In this document: positions 1 to 6,345 of the stretch, piece by piece
Position numbering within the stretch: the first letter of the stretch is position 1
Layout of the letters: every line of letters starts with the position of its first letter
NCBI GenBank assembly: GCA_026002875.1
Contig: BPGE01000001.1
Location: 4,154,001-4,218,000 of the forward strand
Source: Bryobacteraceae bacterium
Lineage (GTDB): Bacteria > Acidobacteriota > Terriglobia > Bryobacterales > Bryobacteraceae
Reading direction: 5' to 3'
DNA: 64,000 bases
The notes under the pieces: model-generated
What the model saw: only the letters and a program-made list of their open reading frames with translations
Told to the model about the DNA's origin: nothing
Databases searched by the model: none
Program-made: the position numbers and the translations under genes

Positions 1-116
1 TGGCCGAAAACGCGGTGAAGACGCTCCAGACCGAGCCGTGGCCGGCGGGCGTTGTGATCAAGCAGAAGAGCCACGAGACGAACAGCAACGGTGGAGTGAG
101 CAGCCTCGTGAAGTAG
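1..116 (+). CDS. C-terminal end of an unidentified protein (5' part outside window)
   Basis: An open frame enters the window at its left edge (first full codon at 3) and ends with TAG at 114-116, giving about 37 C-terminal residues that include EPWPAGVVIKQKSHETNSNG. Composition is soluble and polar, with no membrane segment. The codons are GC-rich at third positions like the neighbours, and no start codon is needed because the gene begins upstream. No family is recognisable from so short a tail. The next feature downstream is a hydrolase remnant on the other strand, so nothing here shows an operon. Confidence 0.5.
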   Translation, partial: AENAVKTLQTEPWPAGVVIKQKSHETNSNGGVSSLVK

Positions 117-145
117 CCTCGCGGCTCTCCGGCATCCAACTGGGG

Positions 146-292
146 TCACCGCCTCAACAGCAGCAGCCAGTCCTGTCTGTCAGGCGCCCGGAGACGCCCG
201 CCGCGATCGCGGCGGGCGGGCCTTTTCTCGAGCGGGCCGCGCGCGTGGATCCACACGGCTTCCGAAACGCGGGCGGCCCGCACCTGCGCCGC
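146..292 (-). pseudogene. C-terminal remnant of a DUF4038/collagen-binding-type glycoside hydrolase
   Basis: On the minus strand about 47 codons ending at a stop at 146-148 encode RVSEAVWIHARGPLEKR followed by DRQDWLLLLRR. This lines up with the last ~48 residues of the intact hydrolase at 12300-13865 (RISEAVWVNARNPSRR...DSDDWLLWVKR), which form the C-terminal beta-sandwich often found on DUF4038 proteins. The catalytic barrel is absent: upstream on this strand the sequence is occupied by the phosphotriesterase-like gene on the plus strand. It is therefore a 5'-deleted fragment of a paralogue, not a functional gene. The similarity is seen directly; the family name is established knowledge. 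Confidence 0.6.
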
Positions 293-346
293 AGGAAGCG
301 GAGGACTCCCTCCCTTCACGCATCCGCGCGCCAATATGATGGCTGC

Positions 347-1042
347 ATGCCGGCAGAGGAAATCACCCGCCGCGCGTGGCTGGCGGCATCGGTTCTCGGC
401 GCCGCCGCGCAAACCGGAGAAGGACTCGTGATGACCGTTCGCGGGCCGGTCTCTCCCGGGTCGCTCGGCCTGATGCTGCCGCACGAGCATCTGTTCTCGA
501 ACTTCGGGGAAGAACCCGCCGAGCCGCCGCACTACGACGAAGCGGCCCTGCTCAGGGAGGCCGTGCCGTATGCGCGGCGGGTGAAGGTGCTCGGGTGCAG
601 AGCGCTGGCCGACGCCACGGCGGCCTGGTTCGGGCGGAGTCCCGCTCTGCTGAAGACGATCTCGGAGAAGACGGGGCTGCACATTCTGACCAACACGGGC
701 TGCTACGGAGCGGCCTCGGACCGGTACGTGCCTCAGCACGCTTTCGAGGAAGATGCCGCGCGGCTCGCCGGCCGCTGGGTGCGGGAGTGGCGCGAGGGGA
801 TTGCGGGCACGGGCGTGCGGCCAGGCTTCATCAAGACGGGAGAGGATGCCGGGCCGCTGTCTGAGATCGACGCGAAACTCGTGCGCGCGGGCGGCAGGCG
901 CCCGATGCGCCCGTACACGCTACTGTTCGAGAAGGCGCTGCCGGAGCTGCGCCGGGCAGGCCTGACGGATGCGGAGATCCGCGGACTGACGCGGGACAAT
1001 CCGGCGCGCGCGTTCACGGTGCGCCGCCGTCTGGCGGGGTGA
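347..1042 (+). pseudogene. Phosphotriesterase-family protein with large internal deletion
   Basis: 231 residues from ATG 347; family members usually have 320-360. A Tat-like leader (RRAWLAASVLGAAAQ) is followed by the family's metal motif LPHEHLF (His46, His48) and by the lysine loop GFIKTG (Lys163), normally the carbamylated metal bridge. After residue ~180 the text jumps straight to the family's C-terminal end (GRRPMRPYTLLFEKALPELR...LTRDNPARAF). About 100 residues that should carry the two further metal histidines and the catalytic aspartate are gone. The deletion is in frame, so a protein could be made, but it lacks half of the binuclear metal site and is unlikely to hydrolyse esters or lactones. 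A longer frame runs back to position 38 but overlaps the hydrolase remnant and has no coding character. Confidence 0.7.
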
Positions 1043-1215
1043 AGGACGGGTCAGGCTCCCCAGGAAATCGCCCCGGGGGAGTCCCGCCGGAGATCGTTCG
1101 GTGGCGGGTGCGGATGGGGGCCGCTCGGTCGCGCCTTCGGCGCTCCGTCGCGGCTCTGTTTGGCCTGCGGCGCTGCGGTGGCGGGTGTGGCCGAACTCGC
1201 TCGGGGTAGTTCCGC

Positions 1216-3123
1216 TCAGCGCGGGAAGTTCATCCGGCGGAGCAGTTCTTCGTAGCGCGGGTCGCCGTGCAGCGGCACCCACTCGACACACGACTTGAGG
1301 CGGACCATCGCCCACCAGTGTTCCTGATAAGCCTTCTCGAGGTTGGCGAACGCCTCGTCTTTCATCCCCAACTGCGCCTGATACACCGCCTTCTGGTAAG
1401 GATGCCGCGCCCGCGCGAGCGCCCAGCGCAGATAGCCCGGATAGCCGCCCTCGCGGTAGGCCGTGCGCATCGCCTCCACCGTTTCGGCAGGCACTCCCGA
1501 CAACTCGAGCCGCCGGGCGTACGCCTTCACCTCTTCGTCGCGCAGCCCGAGGCTCTTGTACACCTCGCCGAGGAACTCGTAGCAGCGCGGATCGTTCGGC
1601 TCGATCTCGATCGTTTTCTCAATCTGCCTGAGCGCCTCGTCGAGCCGGCCGGCCAACTGGTAGACGGAGCCCAGCGCGAGGTTGGCCGAAACGGAAAACG
1701 GGTCGACCTCCACGGCGCGCTGCGCTTCCAGAACGGCCTCGGCGTGGCGGCCCATGCCGGAAAGGAACCAGGCAAATTCGAAGCGGGCTTCTTCCAGATT
1801 GGGATTCTTTTCCAGGGCGAGCCTGAATTCTTTTTCCGCTTCAGCCCAGTTCCAGAAGAAATACCACGCGGCAACGGCCTGAACATAGTGGGCCTCCGGC
1901 ACATCGCTGTTGATCGCCAGAGCTTTCTGCATGACGGAGCTGAATTTCGGATACGCCTCCTTCGGCGGCAGGACGCCCATGATCCACTGCCAGCCATAGG
2001 TCTTTGCCAGCCCGAGGTAGGCCTCGACGAAATTCGGATCCACGGCGATCGCCCGCTCGAAGTAGCTGACGGCCTTCTCGAATTCCGGAACGCTCCACTT
2101 GTAATAGTGGTATTGCCCCTTCAGGTAGAGATCGTAGGCTTCCGGATTCAGCGGGCGCGCCGGCCGCTGCGTTCCCTCCTCGGTTGGCAGCGCCGCCCGC
2201 ACCTGCCGCGCCACGATGCGGGCCATCTCGCGCCGCAATTCCAGCATGTCGCCCAGCTCCCGGTCGAACGTCTGCGCCCAGAGGTGGCGGTCCGTAGGCG
2301 CGTGCAGCAGGTTCGCCGTCAGCCGGACCCGCCCCGCCGATTGGGTCACCGTGCCCTCGAGCACCGCGTCCACGTTCAGCTCGCGCCCGATCTGGGGCAC
2401 GGACTTGTCGGTCCGCTTGTAACGCATGATCGAGGTCCGCGAGATGACGCGGAGCCCCGGCACCTTGCCCAGTTCCGTGATCAGCTCCTCGGTGATGCCG
2501 TCGGCGAAGTACTCCTGGGCGGGATCAGCAGAGAGGTTCTCCAGCGGCAGGACGGCGATGGAGGCGATCTGGGGCGGCGGGCCGCGCATCGCCTCGCGCA
2601 TCCGGTTCCAGCCGAAGACCCCCGCCACGATGGCCAGCGCCGCCGCCGCGGCTGTCCACCACCACTTCCGCCGCGGCAGCCTGGCGGGCGCCGGAATCTC
2701 CACCAGCCGCCTGGAAACACCCGCGTCCTCCACCGGCGCGATAAAGCGGTAGCCGCGCCGATGGATCGTCTGGATGTAACGGGGGGTGTCGGCGTCATCA
2801 TTGAGCGCCGTCCGGATCTGCTTGATGCAGTGCGTGATGCCCTGCTCGAAATCGACGAACGTCCCGCTGCCCCAGACGTCGCGGTAGATCTGCTCGCGGG
2901 TCACCAATTCGCCAGGGTGTTCCAGCAGGAGCCCCAGCACCCGCGCCGGCTGCGGCGCCAGCCGCAAGGGCAATCCCTCGCGGCGCAACTCTCCTGTTTC
3001 GGTGTCGAATTCAAATACACCAAAACGAGCTATCGCTCTACGGGCTGGCTTTCTGTCTTCCGTGACAGCCTCCCGTCCAAGTGGATTATAGGAGTCCTGA
3101 ATCCCGGCATCAAGCACAATCAA
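1216..3123 (-). CDS. Winged-helix DNA-binding / TolB-like / TPR transmembrane regulator
   Basis: 635 residues. Residues ~33-130 form an OmpR/CadC-type winged helix (FGVFEFDTETGEL, then YRDVWGSGTFVDFEQGITHCI and YIQTIHRRGYRFIAPV). A single membrane segment follows at ~153-171 after a RRK stop-transfer, so the DNA-binding domain is cytoplasmic and the rest extracytoplasmic. Residues ~186-320 resemble the TolB/FlgO-like N-terminal domain (SIAVLPLENLSADPAQEYFA). From ~335 to 560 there are TPR repeats (AYDLYLKGQYHYYKWSV, AIAVDPNFVEAYLGLA). This architecture is abundant in Acidobacteria and is presumed to be a one-component membrane-integrated regulator; its target genes are unknown. It stands alone, with divergent debris on both sides. 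The ATG at 3123 gives the full winged helix. Confidence 0.85.
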   Translation of the reverse strand: MIVLDAGIQDSYNPLGREAVTEDRKPARRAIARFGVFEFDTETGELRREGLPLRLAPQPARVLGLLLEHPGELVTREQIYRDVWGSGTFVDFEQGITHCIKQIRTALNDDADTPRYIQTIHRRGYRFIAPVEDAGVSRRLVEIPAPARLPRRKWWWTAAAAALAIVAGVFGWNRMREAMRGPPPQIASIAVLPLENLSADPAQEYFADGITEELITELGKVPGLRVISRTSIMRYKRTDKSVPQIGRELNVDAVLEGTVTQSAGRVRLTANLLHAPTDRHLWAQTFDRELGDMLELRREMARIVARQVRAALPTEEGTQRPARPLNPEAYDLYLKGQYHYYKWSVPEFEKAVSYFERAIAVDPNFVEAYLGLAKTYGWQWIMGVLPPKEAYPKFSSVMQKALAINSDVPEAHYVQAVAAWYFFWNWAEAEKEFRLALEKNPNLEEARFEFAWFLSGMGRHAEAVLEAQRAVEVDPFSVSANLALGSVYQLAGRLDEALRQIEKTIEIEPNDPRCYEFLGEVYKSLGLRDEEVKAYARRLELSGVPAETVEAMRTAYREGGYPGYLRWALARARHPYQKAVYQAQLGMKDEAFANLEKAYQEHWWAMVRLKSCVEWVPLHGDPRYEELLRRMNFPR

Positions 3124-3445
3124 AGGTTTTCGTCCCGTTCACATCTTTCCGCAAGCCTTGCGCCAGCAATGGATTGGAAGATCACAAAAAACCCATTGAG
3201 CAATCCCGCGCCGTTCATTGCCCGCAGGCCGCATTTCCGTGGACGATGCTGCCGTGGGACGCATGATTGGACGGAAGACCCGGAAGCGCAGGCGTTCCCG
3301 GTCAGACGCAGCCGGTGAACCCGGCCGACTCGGCCTGCAGCTCCCCAACCCGGCGGCCGGCGCCCGGCTCGTCTCTATCTCGTTTGCACGCGAGCGACCG
3401 AAGCCGCCTGCCCCGTCAACCTGCACCCTCGAAAGGAGAGTTTCC
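3124..3445. other. Intergenic region upstream of the wHTH-TPR gene
   Basis: About 320 bases between the divergent regulator and the truncated secreted protein. It must contain the regulator's promoter. I see no convincing -35/-10 pair, repeat or RNA gene. A good Shine-Dalgarno sequence (GAAAGGAGA, 3431-3439) lies at its right end, before the damaged start codon of the next gene. Confidence 0.4.
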
Positions 3446-3710
3446 ATCAGGCACATCAGGTCGTTTCTCGGGCTCGGCATGATCCTCGCCGCTGTCCTGG
3501 TAATGGCCGCGATGCCCGGGCGGGCGCAGAACAAGAATTGCCAGGATCTCCGGGCCCTCTGGCAAGGAGCGCTCATTCTTGACAGTTCCGGGATACCCCA
3601 CTGGGGCGGCACGGTTGTCGCTGTCATCGGTGGAGAGGTGCTCGAAGGCACGGTGACGGAGGTCGTTGTTCGTTTTCGAAGGGAAACATCGCGAATCGTG
3701 GGAATGGACC
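3446..3710 (+). pseudogene. Truncated secreted protein, start codon mutated, 3' end lost at the IS
   Basis: A strong Shine-Dalgarno (GAAAGGAGA) is followed seven bases later not by ATG but by ATC at 3446-3448. From there the frame reads as an ideal signal peptide: basic n-region RHIRSF, hydrophobic core, then MILAAVLVMAAMPGRAQ. The next in-frame ATG is 3479, which would lose the basic n-region. The mature part (NCQDLRALWQGALILDSSG, IPHWGGTVVAVIGGEVLEG) resembles small secreted proteins of Acidobacteria that I cannot assign a function. The frame runs without a stop into the left end of the insertion element, where homology-like coding character ends near 3710. Two lesions (start codon and 3' truncation) make a functional product unlikely. 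Confidence 0.6.
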
Positions 3711-3724
3711 GGGGGACGCAGTAC
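3711..3724 (+). repeat. 14-bp direct repeat, left flank of IS
   Basis: GGGGGACGCAGTAC occurs here and again, identically, at 5099-5112 on the other side of the insertion element. Such a repeat is longer than the 3-5 bp target duplications usual for IS3-family elements, so it may be part of the element's outer end or of a preferred target rather than a plain duplication. Confidence 0.65.
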
Positions 3725-3776
3725 TCCCCCGCCCTACGATTTCCTTGGACACTGATTTGCGATAAGGAGAATCAGG

Positions 3777-4166
3777 ATGTCCAACGCGAAACACTCGGAT
3801 TCCGGGCCCGCGCAAGGAGCCCGGAGGGCGACTGAAGCGGGCCTGGATTCCGGCCGCGCTGGCAAGGGCCGTTGGTCGGCCAAGCGCAAGATGAGCGTGG
3901 TGCTGGAGCTGCTCCGCGGCGCCGATCTGGAAGCTACAAGCCGCAAGTACGGAGTCACGGCAGCGACCCTGTCGGAGTGGCGCGAGGCCTTCCTGGCGGC
4001 CGGCGAGGAGGGCCTCAAGATCCGGCAGGAAGATCTGGTTGACGAGCAGGGCCGCCGGATGAAGTCCGTCATTGCCGAGCTGGCGATGGAGAACGAACTG
4101 CTGCGGGAGCGCATCCGGCGCACGGAGGAAGAGAAGCCTTTTCTCCGGTGGAGGTCGAAGAGATGA
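3777..4166 (+). CDS. IS3-family transposase OrfA (HTH protein)
   Basis: 129 residues. The central part (KRKMSVVLELLRGADLEATS, KYGVTAATLSEWREAFLAAG) is the helix-turn-helix of the transposase-8/OrfA family that recognises the terminal inverted repeats. It is followed by a leucine-rich helix (AELAMENELLRERIRR) typical of OrfA dimerisation. It ends at TGA 4164-4166, overlapping the ATG of orfB as ATGA, so orfB is probably translated by reinitiation instead of, or as well as, the programmed frameshift common in IS3. The length is about the usual one. Both frames look intact, so the element could still be mobile. Confidence 0.85.
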   Translation: MSNAKHSDSGPAQGARRATEAGLDSGRAGKGRWSAKRKMSVVLELLRGADLEATSRKYGVTAATLSEWREAFLAAGEEGLKIRQEDLVDEQGRRMKSVIAELAMENELLRERIRRTEEEKPFLRWRSKR

Positions 4167-5056
4167 GCCGTACCCGGTCGATCTCCACGGGACGCTGCTA
4201 CGGGCGGGCTCGGGTACTCAAGGCGTGGGGCCTGCCGCGGTCGACCTTCTACCAGCGGCGCCGCCATGGGGCTTCGCCTCGCCTGCCTGCCAGGCGCGGT
4301 CCGAAGACGCACTACACCGATGAGCAGCTCGCTGGGGAGATCCGCCGTACGATCCAGACATCGCCCTTCCACGGCGAGGGCCACCGCAAGGTGTGGGCGC
4401 GGCTGCGGCTGGCCGGCGTGCGCACCTCCCTGCGGCGCGTGCTGCGCCTGATGCGCCAGCATGAGCTGCTGGCGCCGCAGCGGCAGCCGCAGCCGGTCGA
4501 GCCGAAGCGGCACGAGGGAACGATCCTTGCTGAGCGGCCCAACCAGATGTGGGGCATCGACGCCACGGCCGGCTTCACTCTCCAGGACGGACAAGTTCCG
4601 ATCTTCGCCATGATCGACCACTGCTCGGCCTGCTGTCTGGGCATCCACGTCGCCAGACGCGGCACGCGGTTCGAGGCGCTCGAACCGGTGCGCCAGGCCG
4701 TGCGTGAACAGTTCGGCGGCTTCTCCGAAGGCATCGCCTTGGGCGTCAAGCTGCGTCATGACCACGGCTCCCAATTCATGAGCGACGACTTCCAGCGCGA
4801 GATCCGCTTTCTCGGCCTGGAGTCGTCACCGGCCTTCGTCCGCGAGCCGGAAGGCAACGGTTGCATCGAACGCTTCTTCCGCACCCTCAAAGAGCAGCTT
4901 CTCTGGGTGCGGCACTTCGAAACCCTGGAAGAACTCGCCGAAGCGCTCGAAGAATTCCGCCAGCGCTACAACGAACAGTGGCTCGTCGAACGGCTCCACT
5001 TCCAATCCCCGCGGCAGGCTCACCAAGCCTTGCTTGCCCTCGAGGCTGCCGCATGA
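4163..5056 (+). CDS. IS3-family transposase OrfB (DDE integrase core)
   Basis: 297 residues from ATG 4163, which overlaps the orfA stop as ATGA; an in-frame ATG at 4148 is the alternative. The N-terminal half carries a helical HTH_21-like region (SPFHGEGHRKVWARLR). The rve catalytic core shows all three acidic residues in context: WGIDATAGF (first D), RHDHGSQFMSDDF (second D) and EGNGCIERFFRTLKE (E). The C-terminal QRYNEQWLVERLHFQSP motif is also typical of the family. It catalyses strand transfer of the element. No frameshift or premature stop is visible. Confidence 0.9.
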   Translation: MSRTRSISTGRCYGRARVLKAWGLPRSTFYQRRRHGASPRLPARRGPKTHYTDEQLAGEIRRTIQTSPFHGEGHRKVWARLRLAGVRTSLRRVLRLMRQHELLAPQRQPQPVEPKRHEGTILAERPNQMWGIDATAGFTLQDGQVPIFAMIDHCSACCLGIHVARRGTRFEALEPVRQAVREQFGGFSEGIALGVKLRHDHGSQFMSDDFQREIRFLGLESSPAFVREPEGNGCIERFFRTLKEQLLWVRHFETLEELAEALEEFRQRYNEQWLVERLHFQSPRQAHQALLALEAAA

Positions 5057-5098
5057 CGATAATTCAAAAAACTGTCCAAGAAATCGGGGGCGGTACAC

Positions 5099-5112
5099 GG
5101 GGGACGCAGTAC
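5099..5112 (+). repeat. 14-bp direct repeat, right flank of IS
   Basis: Identical partner of the repeat at 3711-3724. The right-flank gene remnant begins immediately after it. Confidence 0.65.
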
Positions 5113-5258
5113 CGGTACGGCTTTGGCGGCGGCGATACATACAGAACCGCGAAGCAACCGGCGTCAAAGCCGCTCTGATGGCTGAGCAGGAAGAGCGGCA
5201 GCTGCAGGTGGCCGGGGTCAGGCAGAGCAGGACGGAGGTTCTGGCCCGGCTGCGATAG
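5112..5258 (+). pseudogene. C-terminal remnant of the ~140-aa secreted protein family
   Basis: The last ~35 codons before TAG 5256-5258 read TGVKAALMAEQEERQLQVAG...TEVLARLR. They match closely the end of the intact paralogue at 10585-11007 (GAKVALMAGEEERQLQVAG...AVVLAWLR). Only this tail, preceded by a blurred RYG-like block in another frame, survives; the signal peptide and the middle of the protein are missing, cut off at the insertion element. This fragment is the fourth member of the family in the window. Seen directly by comparison within the window. Confidence 0.65.
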
Positions 5259-5282
5259 GAGGAGAGGGTTGCGCGGCGGCCG

Positions 5283-5323
5283 CGTCCGGACGGTTCTCCT
5301 GTGATGGAGAATCCGGCCGGACG
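5283..5323 (+). terminator. Strong hairpin downstream of the gene remnant
   Basis: Near-perfect inverted repeat: CGTCCGGACGGTTCTCC, a short loop, then GGAGAATCCGGCCGGACG. There is no clear T-tract, so it could be a terminator lacking one, or an mRNA-stabilising stem. Confidence 0.4.
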
Positions 5324-5435
5324 GGCGGCAGCGCTGGCCAGGGAGGACGAGGATGATCCAGCTGCAGGGGGCGCGCCGGAACCAGCGGGAGCGGAACGGC
5401 GCGGCCGCATGCCGCTGGAGAAGAGGAGCACGACA

Positions 5436-5855
5436 ATGCGTTCGAGGATTGCTGTGGTTTTGGTGGCGCTGCTATGCGCGGCGCCGCTCGTGATGGCGCA
5501 GAACACTCGAGTGATGGCAGACATTCCATTTCCATTCCAGGTCGGCAAGGACGCACGTTCCGCGGGGGAGTGGACGATCAGCCGAATCGTTTTCGGAGGA
5601 GGTTCGGTGATTCAGATGAGGAATAACGGCAATGGGCAGACGATGCTGGCGCTCGGCATCGTGATCTATCCCGGCTATAACGCCCCGTGGGATGCAAAAC
5701 TTGTCTTCAATCGTTACGGAGACAGGTACTACCTTTCGGAGGTCTGGGGCGTTGACGGCGTTGGTGTGCATCTGACGCCTTGCAAGGAGGAGAAGGCCCT
5801 GCAGCTGGCGGGAGTGAGACTGCAGGAGACGGTGATTTACGCGCGGCTGCGGTAG
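5436..5855 (+). CDS. Small secreted protein, Acidobacterial RYGDRYYLSEVW family
   Basis: 139 residues from ATG 5436, preceded by GGAGAAGAGGAG. Clear signal peptide (MRSRIAVVLVALLCAAPLVM, cleavage after AMAQ-like VMAQ). The mature protein has the family blocks VMADIPFPFQVGKDARSAGEW, a variable middle, KLVFNRYGDRYYLSEVWG and a C-terminal EEKALQLAGVRLQ...YARLR. No membrane anchor, cysteine pair or catalytic motif is evident; a small beta-rich secreted protein is plausible. Two intact paralogues lie at 10585 and 11195 and a remnant at 5112. The upstream ~40 bases and the signal peptide are almost identical to those of the 11195 gene, pointing to recent duplication. Function unknown. Confidence 0.8.
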   Translation: MRSRIAVVLVALLCAAPLVMAQNTRVMADIPFPFQVGKDARSAGEWTISRIVFGGGSVIQMRNNGNGQTMLALGIVIYPGYNAPWDAKLVFNRYGDRYYLSEVWGVDGVGVHLTPCKEEKALQLAGVRLQETVIYARLR

Positions 5856-6345
5856 GGCTGCGGCGCTCGTGCTGCCCGTGTTGGCGAGTCCGGCCCGGCC
5901 ACCGCGTTGTGACCGGGGCTTCTTCCTGTCCGGACAGTGGCGCGAACACGGAGGAGCGGGAGCGGCGGTGAAAGTCGTGCCGGCTTCCAGTGCATGCAGT
6001 GCTTCACCATTGCATGCGACAGCGATCCGGCACCGCAATGGCTGAAAGCGTATGAATGGCCTGCGGGCGTGTTTCGCTGCGGCGCATCGCAAACGCGAGG
6101 GGCGGGGCGGGAGGAGGAAGCGATGCGCCGCAGCCGGTTTCTTTGTGAGGGCGCCGGAGCGGGAAGGAGATTCCAGAGCCGCTGTATCGGTTCGGCTCCC
6201 GGTTGCGGCGCGGATGTTCTGCCGGCTGAATGTCTGGAGCCGCATTGTTCCATCGCATCCGGTTTTTCGGATTCAAGGGTGAATCGCATTCTGTTCTCTT
6301 GTCCTGCTCAGAGAAGAGGAGTAAAAGGAGGCAGGAGGAGGCGTC
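5856..6345. other. Intergenic region before the sensor kinase
   Basis: About 490 bases. It holds the terminator at 5895-5925, a pair of GCATGC-containing words near 5991 and 6012, and, at the right end, a purine-rich Shine-Dalgarno stretch (AAAAGGAGGCAGGAGGAGGCG) directly before the kinase ATG. I see no further gene or RNA. Confidence 0.4.
5895..5925 (+). terminator. Rho-independent-type terminator after the 5436 gene
   Basis: Stem CCGGCCAC / GTGACCGG (one mismatch pair) around CGCGTT, followed by GGCTTCTTCC. The same hairpin design, with the same loop bases, occurs after the paralogue at 11195-11611, which supports both calls. Confidence 0.55.

Larger units (their letters stand above)
3725..5098 (+). 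mobile_element. IS3-family-like insertion sequence, apparently complete
   Basis: About 1.37 kb carrying two overlapping transposase frames in the usual orfA-orfB order. Imperfect terminal inverted repeats are visible: 3729-3751 at the left (CCGCCC, then CGATTTCCTTGGACA) and 5073-5093 at the right, whose reverse complement reads CCGCCCCCGATTTCTTGGACA. The two copies differ by small gaps. Identical 14-bp direct repeats lie just outside (3711-3724 and 5099-5112). Neither flank rejoins into one gene: the left flank is a secreted protein lacking its 3' end, the right flank is the tail of a different secreted family. This suggests a deletion or rearrangement next to the element after insertion. Confidence 0.8.

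Noticed and set aside
1267-3318. Very long open frame (683 codons) on the plus strand opposite the wHTH-TPR gene
   Set aside because: It mirrors the coding strand codon phase of a clearly functional gene, is rich in Arg, His and Pro, and has no recognisable motif. Such antisense frames are common in this GC-rich DNA; similar ones at 12600-13637, 15977-18175, 22865-24937, 37170-38933, 43789-45549, 54825-56783 and 56932-60225 were rejected for the same reason.
3711-5112. The 14-base repeats as an ordinary target-site duplication
   Set aside because: IS3-family duplications are normally 3-5 bp and the flanking genes do not rejoin, so I report the repeat but do not claim it as a standard duplication.
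5937-6345. Small gene in the spacer before the sensor kinase
   Set aside because: The open frames there run on into the kinase gene out of phase and have no ribosome site or coding-like composition.
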